Positions 24,402-33,802 of a DNA stretch of 64,000 bases are shown piece after piece (within the stretch, counting starts at the first letter, position 1; each line of letters opens with the position of its first letter). The position numbers were made by a program, and so were the translations under genes. Under the pieces are notes generated by a model. That model saw nothing but the letters and a program-made list of their open reading frames with translations, had not been told where the DNA came from and did no database searches. The stretch lies in contig JAMLGI010000006.1 of NCBI GenBank assembly GCA_023958085.1, forward strand, positions 62,001-126,000, given 5' to 3'. Origin of the DNA: Solirubrobacterales bacterium. GTDB lineage: Bacteria > Actinomycetota > Thermoleophilia > Solirubrobacterales > 70-9.

Positions 24402-25679
24402 TTACCCGACCCGATCGGCGATCAGTCCGGCCAGGGCGAGGCTGGAGGTCGCGGCGGGTGACGGGGCGTTTCGTACGTGAAGGGCGCTGCCGGTCTGCTC
24501 GAGCAGGAAGTCCTCGACCAGCCGCCCGTCGCGGCCCAGCGCCTGTGCCCGGACCCCGGCCCAGGCGTGGGTCACCCGGCAGGACTTCACCGCGGGAACC
24601 ATCCGGGCCGCCTGGCGGAGCAGCCGCCGCGGTCGGGCAGTGTTCAGGAGCTCGCTCACGGTCGAGCCCGGATGCCGTCCGACCAGGCGCCAGGTCCCGG
24701 GCCAGCCGAGGGTTTCGGCCAGGTCACGCACCCGGATCCGGGACAGCGAGTAGGCATCCCGGGCCCCGGCCGGCATCGCGGTCGGGCCGATCAGCACCGC
24801 GCCGTCCAGGGTCGGGGTCAGGTGGGCCCCGAGGAACGGCAGGGCGGGATCCGGAACCGGGTAGACGTTTCCCCGGACCACCGGATCGGGGCCGTTCGAT
24901 CCCGAGCCGGAACGAGCGGAGACGGGGTCCACCCGGAGATAGGCACCCCGGAACGGCACGATCCGGGGGACCGGATCGCCACCGGTCATCCGGGCCAGAC
25001 GGTCCGCGGCCAGGCCGGCACAGAAGACCGCCTGGCCCGCTCTGGTGGTGCCGCGACCGGTGTGGATGCCCAGTCCCGGATCTCCGGCGGGGGAGCGGGG
25101 AGGGGTCCGGGCGGCGGCCCCGGAGTCCACTCCGGTCACCGTCGCGCCGGTCCGGATCCGGCCGCCCCGCCGCTCGACCTCGGCGGCCAGGGCTTCGGCC
25201 ACGCGCCGGAAGTCGGTGATCCCGGTAAAGGGGGAGTGCAGGGCGGCAAGGCCGCGGGCACCCGGTTCGATCGCCTCGATCCCGTCCGGTCCGAGCCGGG
25301 CCAGACCGCGGACCCCGTTGGCCCGTCCCCGTCGCTCGAGTTCATCGAGCCGGGGCAGCTCCCGCTCGTCCACCGCCACGATCAGCTTGCCGACATGTTG
25401 GTATGGAACTCCGTGCTCGGCGCAGAATCCCTCCAGCATCAGGGCGCCGTCGACACAGAGTCCTGCCCTGAGCGAACCCGGATCGTAGTACACCCCGGCG
25501 TGAATAACCCCCGAGTTGTGTGAGGACTGATGGGCCGCGACCCGATCCTCGGCCTCGATCACGCAGAGATCGAGGTCCGAATGGCGCTTCAGCAACTCCC
25601 GGGCCACCGCCAGCCCGATGATCCCGCCACCGACCACCACGACGTCACAGGCAGCAGGCAGCGGGTCGGTGCGGCTCAT
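24402..25679 (-). CDS. lhgO: L-2-hydroxyglutarate oxidase-like FAD enzyme
   Basis: 425 aa. The FAD motif is VVVVGGGIIGLAVARELL at residues ~12-30, followed by the LhgO hallmark HQSSHNSGVIHAGVYYDPGSL. The C-terminal VTHAWAGVRAQALG with HVRNAPSPAATSSLALA matches the family. LhgO oxidises L-2-hydroxyglutarate to 2-oxoglutarate, passing electrons to the quinone pool or oxygen. The start at 25679 precedes the FAD strand by ~10 residues; the longer frame overlaps the ATPase gene antisense-free region without support. Confidence 0.88.
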   Translation of the reverse strand: MSRTDPLPAACDVVVVGGGIIGLAVARELLKRHSDLDLCVIEAEDRVAAHQSSHNSGVIHAGVYYDPGSLRAGLCVDGALMLEGFCAEHGVPYQHVGKLIVAVDERELPRLDELERRGRANGVRGLARLGPDGIEAIEPGARGLAALHSPFTGITDFRRVAEALAAEVERRGGRIRTGATVTGVDSGAAARTPPRSPAGDPGLGIHTGRGTTRAGQAVFCAGLAADRLARMTGGDPVPRIVPFRGAYLRVDPVSARSGSGSNGPDPVVRGNVYPVPDPALPFLGAHLTPTLDGAVLIGPTAMPAGARDAYSLSRIRVRDLAETLGWPGTWRLVGRHPGSTVSELLNTARPRRLLRQAARMVPAVKSCRVTHAWAGVRAQALGRDGRLVEDFLLEQTGSALHVRNAPSPAATSSLALAGLIADRVG

Positions 25680-25717
25680 CGTTCGATTATCTCCGCCGGA
25701 CCGATGCCGAGGTCGGT

Positions 25718-28195
25718 TCAGTCGGGGGGAGGCCTGCGGGTCTCCATCGGCGGGATCGGCAGGCGTTCCTCGTCGGCCTCCCAGGATTGGATCACCGGCA
25801 GGCGCCACATCAACCCGGCGATCACCAGCCCGATCGCGGCGGCGAGCAGGGAGATGAACCACTGGGAGGCGTTCAGCATCGCCATGTCGAAGAAATCACG
25901 GAGCGGTTCGATCGCGAGGATCCCGGCGAAGAGAGCCCCCAGTCCGGCGATCATCGCCAGCATGTAGGTCTGGATCGTGATGTGCTCCCGGCCCGGGCCG
26001 CGTTCCAGCAGCAGCACGAAGCAGAGACCGAGCACGATCAGGGTGGTGGTGGCAGCGGTGCGACCTTCGGTCAGGCCCCCGCCGAACACGGGGTCGATCA
26101 GGGCGAAGGAAAGGATCGAGGCGAGCGCGGTCGAGACGCCGGCGGGTACCGCGAACGCGCCCAGGGCCCGCAGCAGCCGGCCCCGGTAGAGCGGACCGTC
26201 CGAGGGGGCGAGCGCCAGGACGAAGGAGGGGATCCCGATCGTGAGCAGGGCCGCCAGGGTGAGGTGACGGGGCAGGAAGGGGAAGGCGAAGCCGGGCACC
26301 GAAACCAGCAGGATCAGGGTGGCGGCATAAATCGACTTGGTCAGGTAGAGCCGCCCGAGCCGGTGGATGTTACGGGCGATCCGGCGGCCCTCGGCCACCG
26401 CCTCCGGCAGTCGCTCGAACTCGTCCTTGAGCAGCACCACATCGGCGATCGACTTGGTCACCTGGCTGCCGGAGCCCATCGCCACCGCCATCCGGGCGCT
26501 TTTCAGCGCGGGCACATCGTTCACCCCGTCACCGATCATCGCCGTGTAACGGCCCGCCTCGGAGAGTGCCGCGACCAGGGCCCGCTTCTGCTCCGGCCGG
26601 ATCCGGCAGAAGATCGTGTTCTCCTCGGCGACCCGGGTCAGTTCCTCCTCATCCTCGGGCAGCTCCGAGCCCTCGATCACGCCGACATCTCCGGGCAGTC
26701 CGACCGCCGCGGCAACCGCGGTCACCGTTGCCTTCGCATCGCCGGAAATCAGCTTCAGGTCGACCTCCTCGGAACGGATCAGCTCGAGGGTCTCGGCCAC
26801 CCCGGGACGGAGGTTCTCCTCCAGCACCACCAGAGCCACCGGTTCGAGGTTCTCGGGGTAGCCGTCCTCACCGGATTCGGGCAGGGCCGCCCCGGTCTGG
26901 GCGAAGGCGATCACCCGTCTGCCCCGGGAGGTCTCCTGCTCGAGTCGTGAGGTCATCCGTTCATCCAGCGGTAACGCTCCCGCTGCGATCATCAGGTCCG
27001 GGGCCCCCATCACCAGGCTCACCGGGCCGGTGCCGTCGTCCAGGGTCAGGCCGGCCCACTTCCAGGCCGAGGAAAACACCACCTCGTCCCGGACCGGTTC
27101 GGGCTCGCCCGGGTACTCCCCGGCGATCGCCTCCAGGGTGCGGTTGCGATCCCCGGCGGAGGCGGCGTAGCGTCCCAGCATCCGCTCCGCGAGACGCTGG
27201 TCGGTGACGTACGCGGTCTCGATCCCGGTGACGGTCAGTTCCCCGTCGGTCAGGGTGCCGGTCTTGTCAACGCAGATCGTGTCAACCGAGGCCAGCGACT
27301 CGGTGGCGCTCATCTGCTGGATCAGCGTGTTCTTCCGGGCGAGCTTCATCGCAGCTACCGCGAAGGTCACGCTCATCAGGAGCACCAGGCCTTCCGGGAT
27401 CAGGGTGATCAGCCCGGCGGTCGCGGTCTGGGCCGCCTCGACCATCGGCGTCTGGCGGATCGCCAGCGAGCCGATCAGCAGCACCGCCAGCGGGATCAGG
27501 ACCCAGGTCGCGGCGAGGATCACCCGGTTCACCTCTCGTTCCAGCGGTGAGGGCGGGTGACGGAACGTCCTGGCCTCCCCGGCGACCCGCCCGGCGTAAC
27601 TGTCCTCGCGGACCGCGGTCACCTCGAAGCTGCCGGAACCGGACACCACGAACCCGCCGGAAAGCACCTCGTCCCCGGGTCCCTTGCCGATCGGGTCGGC
27701 CTCGCCGGTCAGCATCGACTCGTCGACCGTCAGCCCGCGCGAGCCGGTCACCCGGCCGTCGGCGATCAACTGGTCCCCTGGCTTGAGCAGGGCCAGGTCG
27801 CCCGGCACGATCTCGTCTCCGTAAAGCTCGATCTCGTACCCGTCACGCACAACCGAGGCCCGGGGCGCGATCAGCAGGGCCAGCCGGTCCAGCATCTTCT
27901 TGGCCTTCATCTCCTGGCGAATCCCGATCCAGGTGTTGACGATCGCGATCAGGCCGAAGATCGCGTCGGCGAAGAGTCCGAGCGACATCACCAGGACGAA
28001 GAAGATCCCGATGATCAGGTTGAACAGGGTGAAGATGTTCCCGGCGACGATCGAGGCGGTCGAGCGGGAGCTCTGCTCGGCGGCCGGTCCCAGCTCCTTC
28101 AGCCGGGCCGCGGCCTCGGCCCCGGTGAGTCCGTTCTCCGGCATCACCCGGGTTTCCGCATCGTCCACAGGGGGATTCTTACCGTTTCGCCACAT
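25718..28195 (-). CDS. CtpE-like P-type cation ATPase
   Basis: 825 aa. P-type hallmarks: actuator motif DESMLTGEADPIG, transmembrane motif LIPEGLVLLMS, phosphorylated Asp310 in CVDKTGTLTDG and hinge MIGDGVNDVPALKSA. There is no N-terminal metal-binding domain. The PEGL-type M4 and overall layout are closest to actinobacterial CtpE, a calcium-linked pump; the ion is inferred. An open frame continues to 29254 but is antisense to the LLM gene. The start is placed at ATG 28195, with GTG 28168 and ATG 28144 as in-frame alternatives. Confidence 0.88.
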   Translation of the reverse strand: MWRNGKNPPVDDAETRVMPENGLTGAEAAARLKELGPAAEQSSRSTASIVAGNIFTLFNLIIGIFFVLVMSLGLFADAIFGLIAIVNTWIGIRQEMKAKKMLDRLALLIAPRASVVRDGYEIELYGDEIVPGDLALLKPGDQLIADGRVTGSRGLTVDESMLTGEADPIGKGPGDEVLSGGFVVSGSGSFEVTAVREDSYAGRVAGEARTFRHPPSPLEREVNRVILAATWVLIPLAVLLIGSLAIRQTPMVEAAQTATAGLITLIPEGLVLLMSVTFAVAAMKLARKNTLIQQMSATESLASVDTICVDKTGTLTDGELTVTGIETAYVTDQRLAERMLGRYAASAGDRNRTLEAIAGEYPGEPEPVRDEVVFSSAWKWAGLTLDDGTGPVSLVMGAPDLMIAAGALPLDERMTSRLEQETSRGRRVIAFAQTGAALPESGEDGYPENLEPVALVVLEENLRPGVAETLELIRSEEVDLKLISGDAKATVTAVAAAVGLPGDVGVIEGSELPEDEEELTRVAEENTIFCRIRPEQKRALVAALSEAGRYTAMIGDGVNDVPALKSARMAVAMGSGSQVTKSIADVVLLKDEFERLPEAVAEGRRIARNIHRLGRLYLTKSIYAATLILLVSVPGFAFPFLPRHLTLAALLTIGIPSFVLALAPSDGPLYRGRLLRALGAFAVPAGVSTALASILSFALIDPVFGGGLTEGRTAATTTLIVLGLCFVLLLERGPGREHITIQTYMLAMIAGLGALFAGILAIEPLRDFFDMAMLNASQWFISLLAAAIGLVIAGLMWRLPVIQSWEADEERLPIPPMETRRPPPD

Positions 28196-28196
28196 C

Positions 28197-28222
28197 GGTT
28201 CACCCGCGCCCCGGGGTGAACC
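28197..28222. promoter_or_regulatory. 9-bp inverted repeat in a divergent promoter
   Basis: GGTTCACCC (28197-28205) and GGGTGAACC (28214-28222) are perfect inverted arms with an 8-nt spacer, between the divergent P-type ATPase and LLM genes and just upstream of TACGCT (28228-28233), the -10 candidate of the LLM gene. It could be an operator; no dedicated regulator gene is adjacent. Confidence 0.5.
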
Positions 28223-28240
28223 TCTTGTACGCTCCCGCAC

Positions 28241-29287
28241 ATGTCGCTGAAGCTTGGGCTTTATCTCGGTTATTGGGGCATTGGCCCTCAGGGTGATGAC
28301 GCGATCGAGGCGGTGAAGTTCGCCGAGGATCGTGGCTACGAATCGGTCTGGGTGGCCGAGTCGTACGGATCGGACTGCGTCAGCGTGCTGGCCTGGCTGG
28401 CCGCCCAGACCGAGAAGATCAACCTCGGCGCGGCGATCATGCAGGTGCCGGCCCGGCCCCCGGCCGCCGCCGCGATGGCCGGCGCCACCATCGACACGCT
28501 CTCGAACGGCCGCTTCATGTTCGGCTTCGGGCCGTCCGGACCGCAGGTCTCCGAGGGCTGGTACGGAGTCCCTTACGGGAAGCCGTGGGGTCGCACCCGG
28601 GAGTACGTCGAGGTGGTCCGGGAGATCATCGCCCGCGAAGGCAAGCTCGACCATCAGGGTGAGCACTACCAGCTGCCGCTGCCGGAAGGGCAGGGCAAGT
28701 CGCTGAAACTGAACTTCCGTCCGCTCCGTAACCGGATCCCGATCTTCCTCGGGGCGATCGGCCGTCGTTCGGTCGAGATCGCGGCCGAGGTCGCCGACGG
28801 CTGGATCCCGATCTTCTTCAGCGTGGACAAGTTCCAGGAGGCCTGGGGTGAGCACATCGAGAAGGGACTCGCCGCCGGTGGGCGCAGCCGCGAGGATCTC
28901 GAGATCTCTCCCTCGGTTCAGGTCGCGATCGACGGTGATCTCGAGGCGGCCCGCAACATGGTCCGGATGGGTCTGGTGCTCTACCTCGGCGGAATGGGCT
29001 CGAAGAAGACCAACTTTTACGTCGATCTCTCCCACCGCTTCGGTTTCGGCGACGTTGCCGACGAGGTCCAGGAACGCTTCCAGGCGGGCGACAAGGAGGG
29101 TGCCTTCAAGGCCCTTCCGGACGAACTGGTCAACGCGGTCTCCCTGATCGGTACCGAGGACGAGGTCGCCGAGCGACTGTCCCGCTTCCGCGAGAACGGG
29201 ATCGACCGCCTGATCGCCACCCCGGTCCACCCGGAGGTCGACCAGATGAAGCACACGGTCGACCGGCTCGCCGCCCTCGCAAGCTGA
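28241..29287 (+). CDS. LLM-class F420-dependent oxidoreductase
   Basis: 348 aa luciferase-like TIM barrel. Family segments: KLGLYLGYWG at the N-terminus, GYESVWVAESYGSD, INLGAAIMQVPARPP and LSNGRFMFGFGPSGPQVSEGW. These match F420-dependent LLM enzymes of actinobacteria. TACGCT lies 7 nt before the ATG, so the mRNA is probably leaderless. The substrate is unknown. Confidence 0.88.
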   Translation: MSLKLGLYLGYWGIGPQGDDAIEAVKFAEDRGYESVWVAESYGSDCVSVLAWLAAQTEKINLGAAIMQVPARPPAAAAMAGATIDTLSNGRFMFGFGPSGPQVSEGWYGVPYGKPWGRTREYVEVVREIIAREGKLDHQGEHYQLPLPEGQGKSLKLNFRPLRNRIPIFLGAIGRRSVEIAAEVADGWIPIFFSVDKFQEAWGEHIEKGLAAGGRSREDLEISPSVQVAIDGDLEAARNMVRMGLVLYLGGMGSKKTNFYVDLSHRFGFGDVADEVQERFQAGDKEGAFKALPDELVNAVSLIGTEDEVAERLSRFRENGIDRLIATPVHPEVDQMKHTVDRLAALAS

Positions 29288-29299
29288 GTTCCGGCCGGT

Positions 29300-30553
29300 G
29301 TGAGTTCGGCCGGACCGGAAGAGGAGTTCACCCGGGAGACCCGGTCATGGTTCCGGGCAACTGATCCGGCAGCACGAAAGGCCCGGGGTCAGTACATGAC
29401 CCCGCGGCCGGTCCGGGAGGCCCTGATCGACCGGTTGGAGCTGAAGGCCGGGATGCGGGCGCTCGACCCGGGGGCCGGCACCGGCGAGTTCCTGGCGTCG
29501 CTCGGTGAGCGGGAGCCCGCCGCCCGGTTGAGCGGATGGGATATCGATCCGGAGATCCTCCGGGTGGCCTCCCGGAACGTCCCCGGGGCGGAGCTGGAGC
29601 TGCGGTCGGCACTCGACCGCTACGAGGGAGACCCGTTCGATCTGGTGATCGGCAACCCGCCCTACTTCCAGTTCCGGGCGTCTCCCGATGAAAGGACGAG
29701 GTTCGCGCCGGTGATCTCCGGCCGGCCGAACATCTTCGCCCTGTTCTTCCAGATCGCGGTCGAGGCGGTGCGTCCCGGCGGCCAGGTCGCCTTCGTGGTC
29801 CCGCCCTCGATGAACAACGGCGCCTACTTCCAGGCACTGCGCAACTTCATCCTCCGAAGCGGGGCGATCGAGCACCTCGAGATCCTTCCGGGTAGCGACA
29901 ACTTCGAGGGCGCGAACACTGCAGCCCAGCTGATCGTGATCCGGGTCGGGGCCGACGGCGGCCGGTTCTTCCTGCGTCGCCGCTGTGGCGAATCAGGGTT
30001 TTCCAGAACGATCTTCTCCCCCCATCCGGAAGCGATCCAAGGCGAGTTCCGGGGGCGTTCCACCCTGTGGGAGCTCGGTTACGAGGCGGTGACCGGAACC
30101 GTGGTCTGGAACCGCAACCGTGACCGTCTGACCCGGGCAAGCGACGCGCACACGGTCCCCCTGATCTGGTCCCACAACATCGCCGATGGCCGGTTGGATC
30201 TCCGTGACGATCACCGGCGGGCCCAGTACCTGCGGGAGAACCGTCCGCTGCTCGGCCCGGCCCTGGTGGTCAACCGGATCGTCGGCTCGGTGGGCCGGGG
30301 GTCGCTACGGGTGGCGCCCGTTCCGGAGGGGATGCGTTTCGTGGCGGAGAACCACGTGAACGTGATCCGCCGCCGGGCGGGAGTTGCCCAGAAGGTGGGC
30401 TGGAAGGAGCTGCTCGCATCGTTCTCCGACCCGGCGATCGGAACCCGGGTGAAGCGGCTGACCGGCAACACCCAGATCTCGGCCCGTGAACTCACCCACC
30501 TGCTCCCGCTTGGCTCCGGCCCCGGTGAGCGCGATACCGCCCGCTTTCAATAA
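29300..30553 (+). CDS. Orphan N6-adenine DNA methyltransferase (TaqI-like)
   Basis: 417 aa, gamma-class layout. The SAM-binding region is ALDPGAGTGEFLASL (~residue 55), the catalytic motif IV is NPPYF at residues ~119-123 and the motif VIII region follows; the C-terminal ~200 residues would be the target-recognition domain. The early segment ARGQYMTPRPV is typical of TaqI/Eco57I methyltransferases. No endonuclease gene is adjacent. The GTG start is 12 nt after the LLM stop. The recognition site is unknown. Confidence 0.82.
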   Translation: MSSAGPEEEFTRETRSWFRATDPAARKARGQYMTPRPVREALIDRLELKAGMRALDPGAGTGEFLASLGEREPAARLSGWDIDPEILRVASRNVPGAELELRSALDRYEGDPFDLVIGNPPYFQFRASPDERTRFAPVISGRPNIFALFFQIAVEAVRPGGQVAFVVPPSMNNGAYFQALRNFILRSGAIEHLEILPGSDNFEGANTAAQLIVIRVGADGGRFFLRRRCGESGFSRTIFSPHPEAIQGEFRGRSTLWELGYEAVTGTVVWNRNRDRLTRASDAHTVPLIWSHNIADGRLDLRDDHRRAQYLRENRPLLGPALVVNRIVGSVGRGSLRVAPVPEGMRFVAENHVNVIRRRAGVAQKVGWKELLASFSDPAIGTRVKRLTGNTQISARELTHLLPLGSGPGERDTARFQ

Positions 30554-30571
30554 CCTGCCTCGGCCTTGTCT

Positions 30572-31690
30572 ATGAAGATTGGTGTTCCCAAAGAGTCCGC
30601 TGACGGTGAGCGCCGGGTAGCCCTGGTGCCGGAAATCGTCCGTTCCCTCGCCAAGAGGGATGGCGTCGACGTCGTAATCGAGTCCGGGGCCGGTGAATCG
30701 TCCGGCCATCCCGACTCCCAGTACACCGAGGTCGGTGGCACGGTCGGCTCACGGGCCGATGCGCTCGGGGCGGATCTGGTGCTCCAGGTCGGGACCCCGA
30801 CCGAGGCCGAGATTGCCGAGCTCAAGTCGGGCCAGTACCTGGTCAGTCACCTCGCCCCCTGGACCTCCGCTGCCACCAACAACGCCCTGGCCCAGGCCGG
30901 GGTGACCGCAGTCGCGATGGAAGCGATCCCGAGAACCACCCGCGCCCAGGCGATGGACGCGCTCTCCTCGCAGGCCACCGCCGCCGGTTATGCCGCGACC
31001 CTGATCGCCGCCCGTGAGTCCGGCCGTTTCTGGGGCATGTTGACCACTGCCGCCGGCACGATCCGGCCGGCCCGGGTGCTGGTGCTCGGCGCCGGGGTTG
31101 CCGGCCTCCAGGCGATCGCCACCGCCAAGCGGCTCGGTGCGATCGTCACCGGCTTCGACATCCGCCGCGCCGCCTGGGAACAGATCGGCTCGCTCGGTGG
31201 CCGTCCGCTCGAACTCGACTTCATCCCCGACGCGGAGGACGAGGGCGGCTACGCCCGTCCCCTGACCGAGGAGGAAAACCAGCAGGTCCGCGACGCGCTC
31301 GACCAGAACGCGGCCAAACAGGACGTGATCATCACCACCGCCGCGATCCCGGGACGGCCCGCCCCGACCCTGATCACCGCGGCCGGTGTGGCCAACATGG
31401 GCCCCGGCTCGGTGATCGTCGATCTCGCCGCCGAAACCGGTGGCAACTGCGAACTGACCGAACCCGGCCAGACCGTGGAGCAGGACGGCGTGAAGATCGT
31501 CGGCCCGCTCAACCTGGCCTCCGAGCTTCCCGGTCACGCCTCCCAGCTTTATGCCAAGAACCTCGAGAACCTGCTCGGCCTGATGATCACCGAGACCGGT
31601 GAACTTGAGCTCAACCTCGAAGACGACATCATCGATGCCGCGACCATCGCCCACGGTGGCGAGGTTCGCGGAGAGAGGACCGCCAAGTAA
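30572..31690 (+). CDS. pntAA: NAD(P) transhydrogenase alpha subunit, part 1
   Basis: 372 aa NAD(H)-binding domain I of the proton-translocating transhydrogenase. It starts MKIGVPKES, has the alanine dehydrogenase/PNT fold, and the nucleotide-binding VLVLGAGVAGLQAI near residue 170. The ATG at 30572 gives the conserved start; a TTG 6 nt earlier is possible. It overlaps the next gene in TAATG. The split of alpha into two polypeptides (AA, AB) is the usual form in many bacteria. Confidence 0.95.
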   Translation: MKIGVPKESADGERRVALVPEIVRSLAKRDGVDVVIESGAGESSGHPDSQYTEVGGTVGSRADALGADLVLQVGTPTEAEIAELKSGQYLVSHLAPWTSAATNNALAQAGVTAVAMEAIPRTTRAQAMDALSSQATAAGYAATLIAARESGRFWGMLTTAAGTIRPARVLVLGAGVAGLQAIATAKRLGAIVTGFDIRRAAWEQIGSLGGRPLELDFIPDAEDEGGYARPLTEEENQQVRDALDQNAAKQDVIITTAAIPGRPAPTLITAAGVANMGPGSVIVDLAAETGGNCELTEPGQTVEQDGVKIVGPLNLASELPGHASQLYAKNLENLLGLMITETGELELNLEDDIIDAATIAHGGEVRGERTAK

Positions 31691-32013
31691 TGGATCTCGT
31701 AACCGAGATAACGATTCTCGTACTGGCGGCTTTCGTCGGCTTCGAGGTGATCTCAAAGGTGCCGACCACCCTGCACACCCCGCTGATGTCGCAGACCAAC
31801 GCGATCCACGGCATCGTCCTGCTGGGCGGCCTGATCGTGATCGGCTACGCCAACAGCACCTTCGACGAGATCATCGGCTTCATCGCGATCGTCTTCGGCA
31901 CGATCAACATCGTCGGCGGGTTCATGGTCACCGACCGCATGCTGGAGATGTTCGGCACCAAGAAAAGGAAGAAGCCCGCGGATGACGCCGCCGGCACGGA
32001 GGGCAAATCGTGA
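31690..32013 (+). CDS. pntAB: NAD(P) transhydrogenase alpha subunit, part 2
   Basis: 107 aa with three transmembrane helices, part of the proton-channel domain II. The segment FVGFEVISKVPTTLHTPLMS with NAIHGIVLLGG is diagnostic. It overlaps pntAA by 1 nt and pntB by 4 nt. The last ~20 residues are a charged tail (KKRKKPADDAAG). Confidence 0.95.
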   Translation: MDLVTEITILVLAAFVGFEVISKVPTTLHTPLMSQTNAIHGIVLLGGLIVIGYANSTFDEIIGFIAIVFGTINIVGGFMVTDRMLEMFGTKKRKKPADDAAGTEGKS

Positions 32014-33521
32014 GTTTCCTTTCCGGCGGCCTGCCCCTGGCCGCGCTGGAGCCGGACTCGGCTCTGGTCGCGCTGCTCTATGTGGCCTCCTTCACCCTGT
32101 TCATCGCCGGACTGAAGCTCGGCACCCATCCGACCACAGCCCGCCGCGGCAACGGGGTCGCCGCGGTCGGCATGGCGGTCGCGGTCCTCACCACCCTGGC
32201 CCAGAAGGGGATCGGCAACTGGGGCTGGATCATCGCCGGCATCGTGATCGGTTCCGTGATCGGGGCGGTCGCCTCGAAGCGGGTCAAGATGACCGAGATG
32301 CCGCAGATGGTGGCGATCTACAACGGCGTCGGCGGCGGCGCGATCGCCCTGATCGCCTGGTCCGAGTACCGCCACTGGATCCATCAGGCAGACCAGATCA
32401 AGCAGTTTGCGAACGAGATGCTGCCGCCCGGTCTCGCCCAGGCGGCCAGCTCTCACCTCTCGGTCAGTATTCCGCTCGAGGTGATGATCCCCTCGATCCT
32501 GGCGATGATCATCGGCTCGATCTCCTTCTGGGGATCGAACATCGCCTTCGCCAAGCTGCAGGACCTGATCCCGACCCACCCGATCGGCCTGCCCGGCCAG
32601 AAGCTGATCAACGCGGCCCTGTTCGTCCTCCTGATCGCCGGTGGCATCTTCCTTTCCGTCAACAACGGCATCACCGAGCTGAACCAACCGGTCTTCATCG
32701 GCATGCTGATCGTGGCGGCACTGCTGGGCACAATGGTGGTGCTGCCGATCGGCGGGGCCGACATGCCGGTGGTTATCGCCCTGCTGAACGCTTTCACCGG
32801 TGTCTCCGCCGCAGCGGCCGGTATCGCCCTCGACAACACGGCCCTGATCGTCGGCGGCACCCTGGTCGGCTCCTCCGGCACGATTCTCACCGTGGCGATG
32901 GCCAAGGCGATGAACCGTTCGATCGCCAACATCCTTTTCGCCGGTTTCGGGGCCCCGCCTGCGGCCGGTGGCGGCGAAGCCGAGCAGCGTCCGTACCGTT
33001 CGATGAACGCCCAGGACGCCGCGATCCAGCTGGCCTACGCCGACTCGGTCGTGATCGTTCCCGGATACGGCCTCGCGGTCGCCCAGGCCCAGCATGCGGT
33101 CAAGGAGATGGCCAATGAACTCGAGAAGCGGGGCGTTACGGTCAACTACGCGATCCATCCGGTCGCCGGCCGCATGCCCGGCCACATGAACGTGCTGTTG
33201 GCCGAGGCCGACGTGCCGTACGACCAGCTGCGCGAGATGGAGGACATCAACCCGGAGCTGCCGCAGACCGATGTGGCGGTGGTGATCGGTGCCAACGACG
33301 TGACCAACCCGGCCGCCAAGACCGACGAGTCCTCGCCGATCTACGGGATGCCGATCATCGAGGTCTCGGAGGCCCAGCAGGTGCTGGTGCTGAAGCGTTC
33401 GATGAGCGCCGGTTTCGCCGGGATCGACAACGATCTCTTCTACGACGAGAAGACCGCGATGGTCTTCGGTGATGCCAAGGCCACGGTAAACGACATAGTC
33501 AGCGAACTAGGCAACCTGTAG
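32010..33521 (+). CDS. pntB: NAD(P) transhydrogenase beta subunit
   Basis: 503 aa. About nine transmembrane helices (residues ~10-290) are followed by the NADP-binding domain III: VVIVPGYGLAVAQAQHAV, then AIHPVAGRMPGHMNVLLAEA and VVIGANDVTNPAA. It uses the proton gradient to reduce NADP+ with NADH. The GTG start overlaps pntAB. It is followed by a distinctive repeat and hairpin region (33525-33613). Confidence 0.96.
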   Translation: MSFLSGGLPLAALEPDSALVALLYVASFTLFIAGLKLGTHPTTARRGNGVAAVGMAVAVLTTLAQKGIGNWGWIIAGIVIGSVIGAVASKRVKMTEMPQMVAIYNGVGGGAIALIAWSEYRHWIHQADQIKQFANEMLPPGLAQAASSHLSVSIPLEVMIPSILAMIIGSISFWGSNIAFAKLQDLIPTHPIGLPGQKLINAALFVLLIAGGIFLSVNNGITELNQPVFIGMLIVAALLGTMVVLPIGGADMPVVIALLNAFTGVSAAAAGIALDNTALIVGGTLVGSSGTILTVAMAKAMNRSIANILFAGFGAPPAAGGGEAEQRPYRSMNAQDAAIQLAYADSVVIVPGYGLAVAQAQHAVKEMANELEKRGVTVNYAIHPVAGRMPGHMNVLLAEADVPYDQLREMEDINPELPQTDVAVVIGANDVTNPAAKTDESSPIYGMPIIEVSEAQQVLVLKRSMSAGFAGIDNDLFYDEKTAMVFGDAKATVNDIVSELGNL

Positions 33522-33524
33522 CCC

Positions 33525-33555
33525 GGAACCACCAGCCGCCCGCTGGCTGCGTCAA
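33525..33555. repeat. Post-stop intergenic repeat, copy A
   Basis: A 31-nt element beginning GGAACCACCAGCC, just after the pntB stop, matches 27 of 31 positions with copy C at 51792-51822. Its 3' part (CGCTGGCTGCGTCA, 33541-33554) recurs with 13 of 14 matches downstream of rpoD at 40881-40894. Confidence 0.6.
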
Positions 33556-33613
33556 CGACGAAAAATGAGCGGCTCACGCACCAAGAAGTGCTATCGCCAC
33601 TCATTTTCCGTCG
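33556..33613. repeat. 14-bp inverted repeat with 30-nt spacer
   Basis: The arms 33556-33569 and 33600-33613 pair over 14 positions with one mismatch. The outer sequence CGGAAAATGAG recurs exactly at 34451-34461. The enclosed 30 nt contain a small GCAC/GTGC hairpin. The element is non-coding and follows copy A directly. The rest of the 281-nt gap to 33802 shows nothing recognisable except TAGAAC 7 nt before the arsC-like ATG. Confidence 0.6.
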
Positions 33614-33802
33614 AGTCCTTGCCAGCGAACGGCTGGATGGTCCCGGGTGGCAAAGTGAGGGCGGCCCGGCGAGCGTTTGTGGAGAGTGATTGACCGGAGG
33701 CCCCGGCGGAGGCCATTCGGTTCCTTCGAGAGATGCCGGGTATCAGCGCTCTGCGCGGACCGAGGGGATCTCGCGACCCCTCGATCGGCTAGAACTGAAT
33801 CA

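Noticed and set aside
28196-29254. Extension of the P-type ATPase frame to a 1178-codon protein
   Set aside because: The extra part is antisense to the well-supported LLM oxidoreductase and shows no family features.
29300-30553. Restriction-modification system
   Set aside because: Only the methyltransferase is present; neighbours are metabolic genes.
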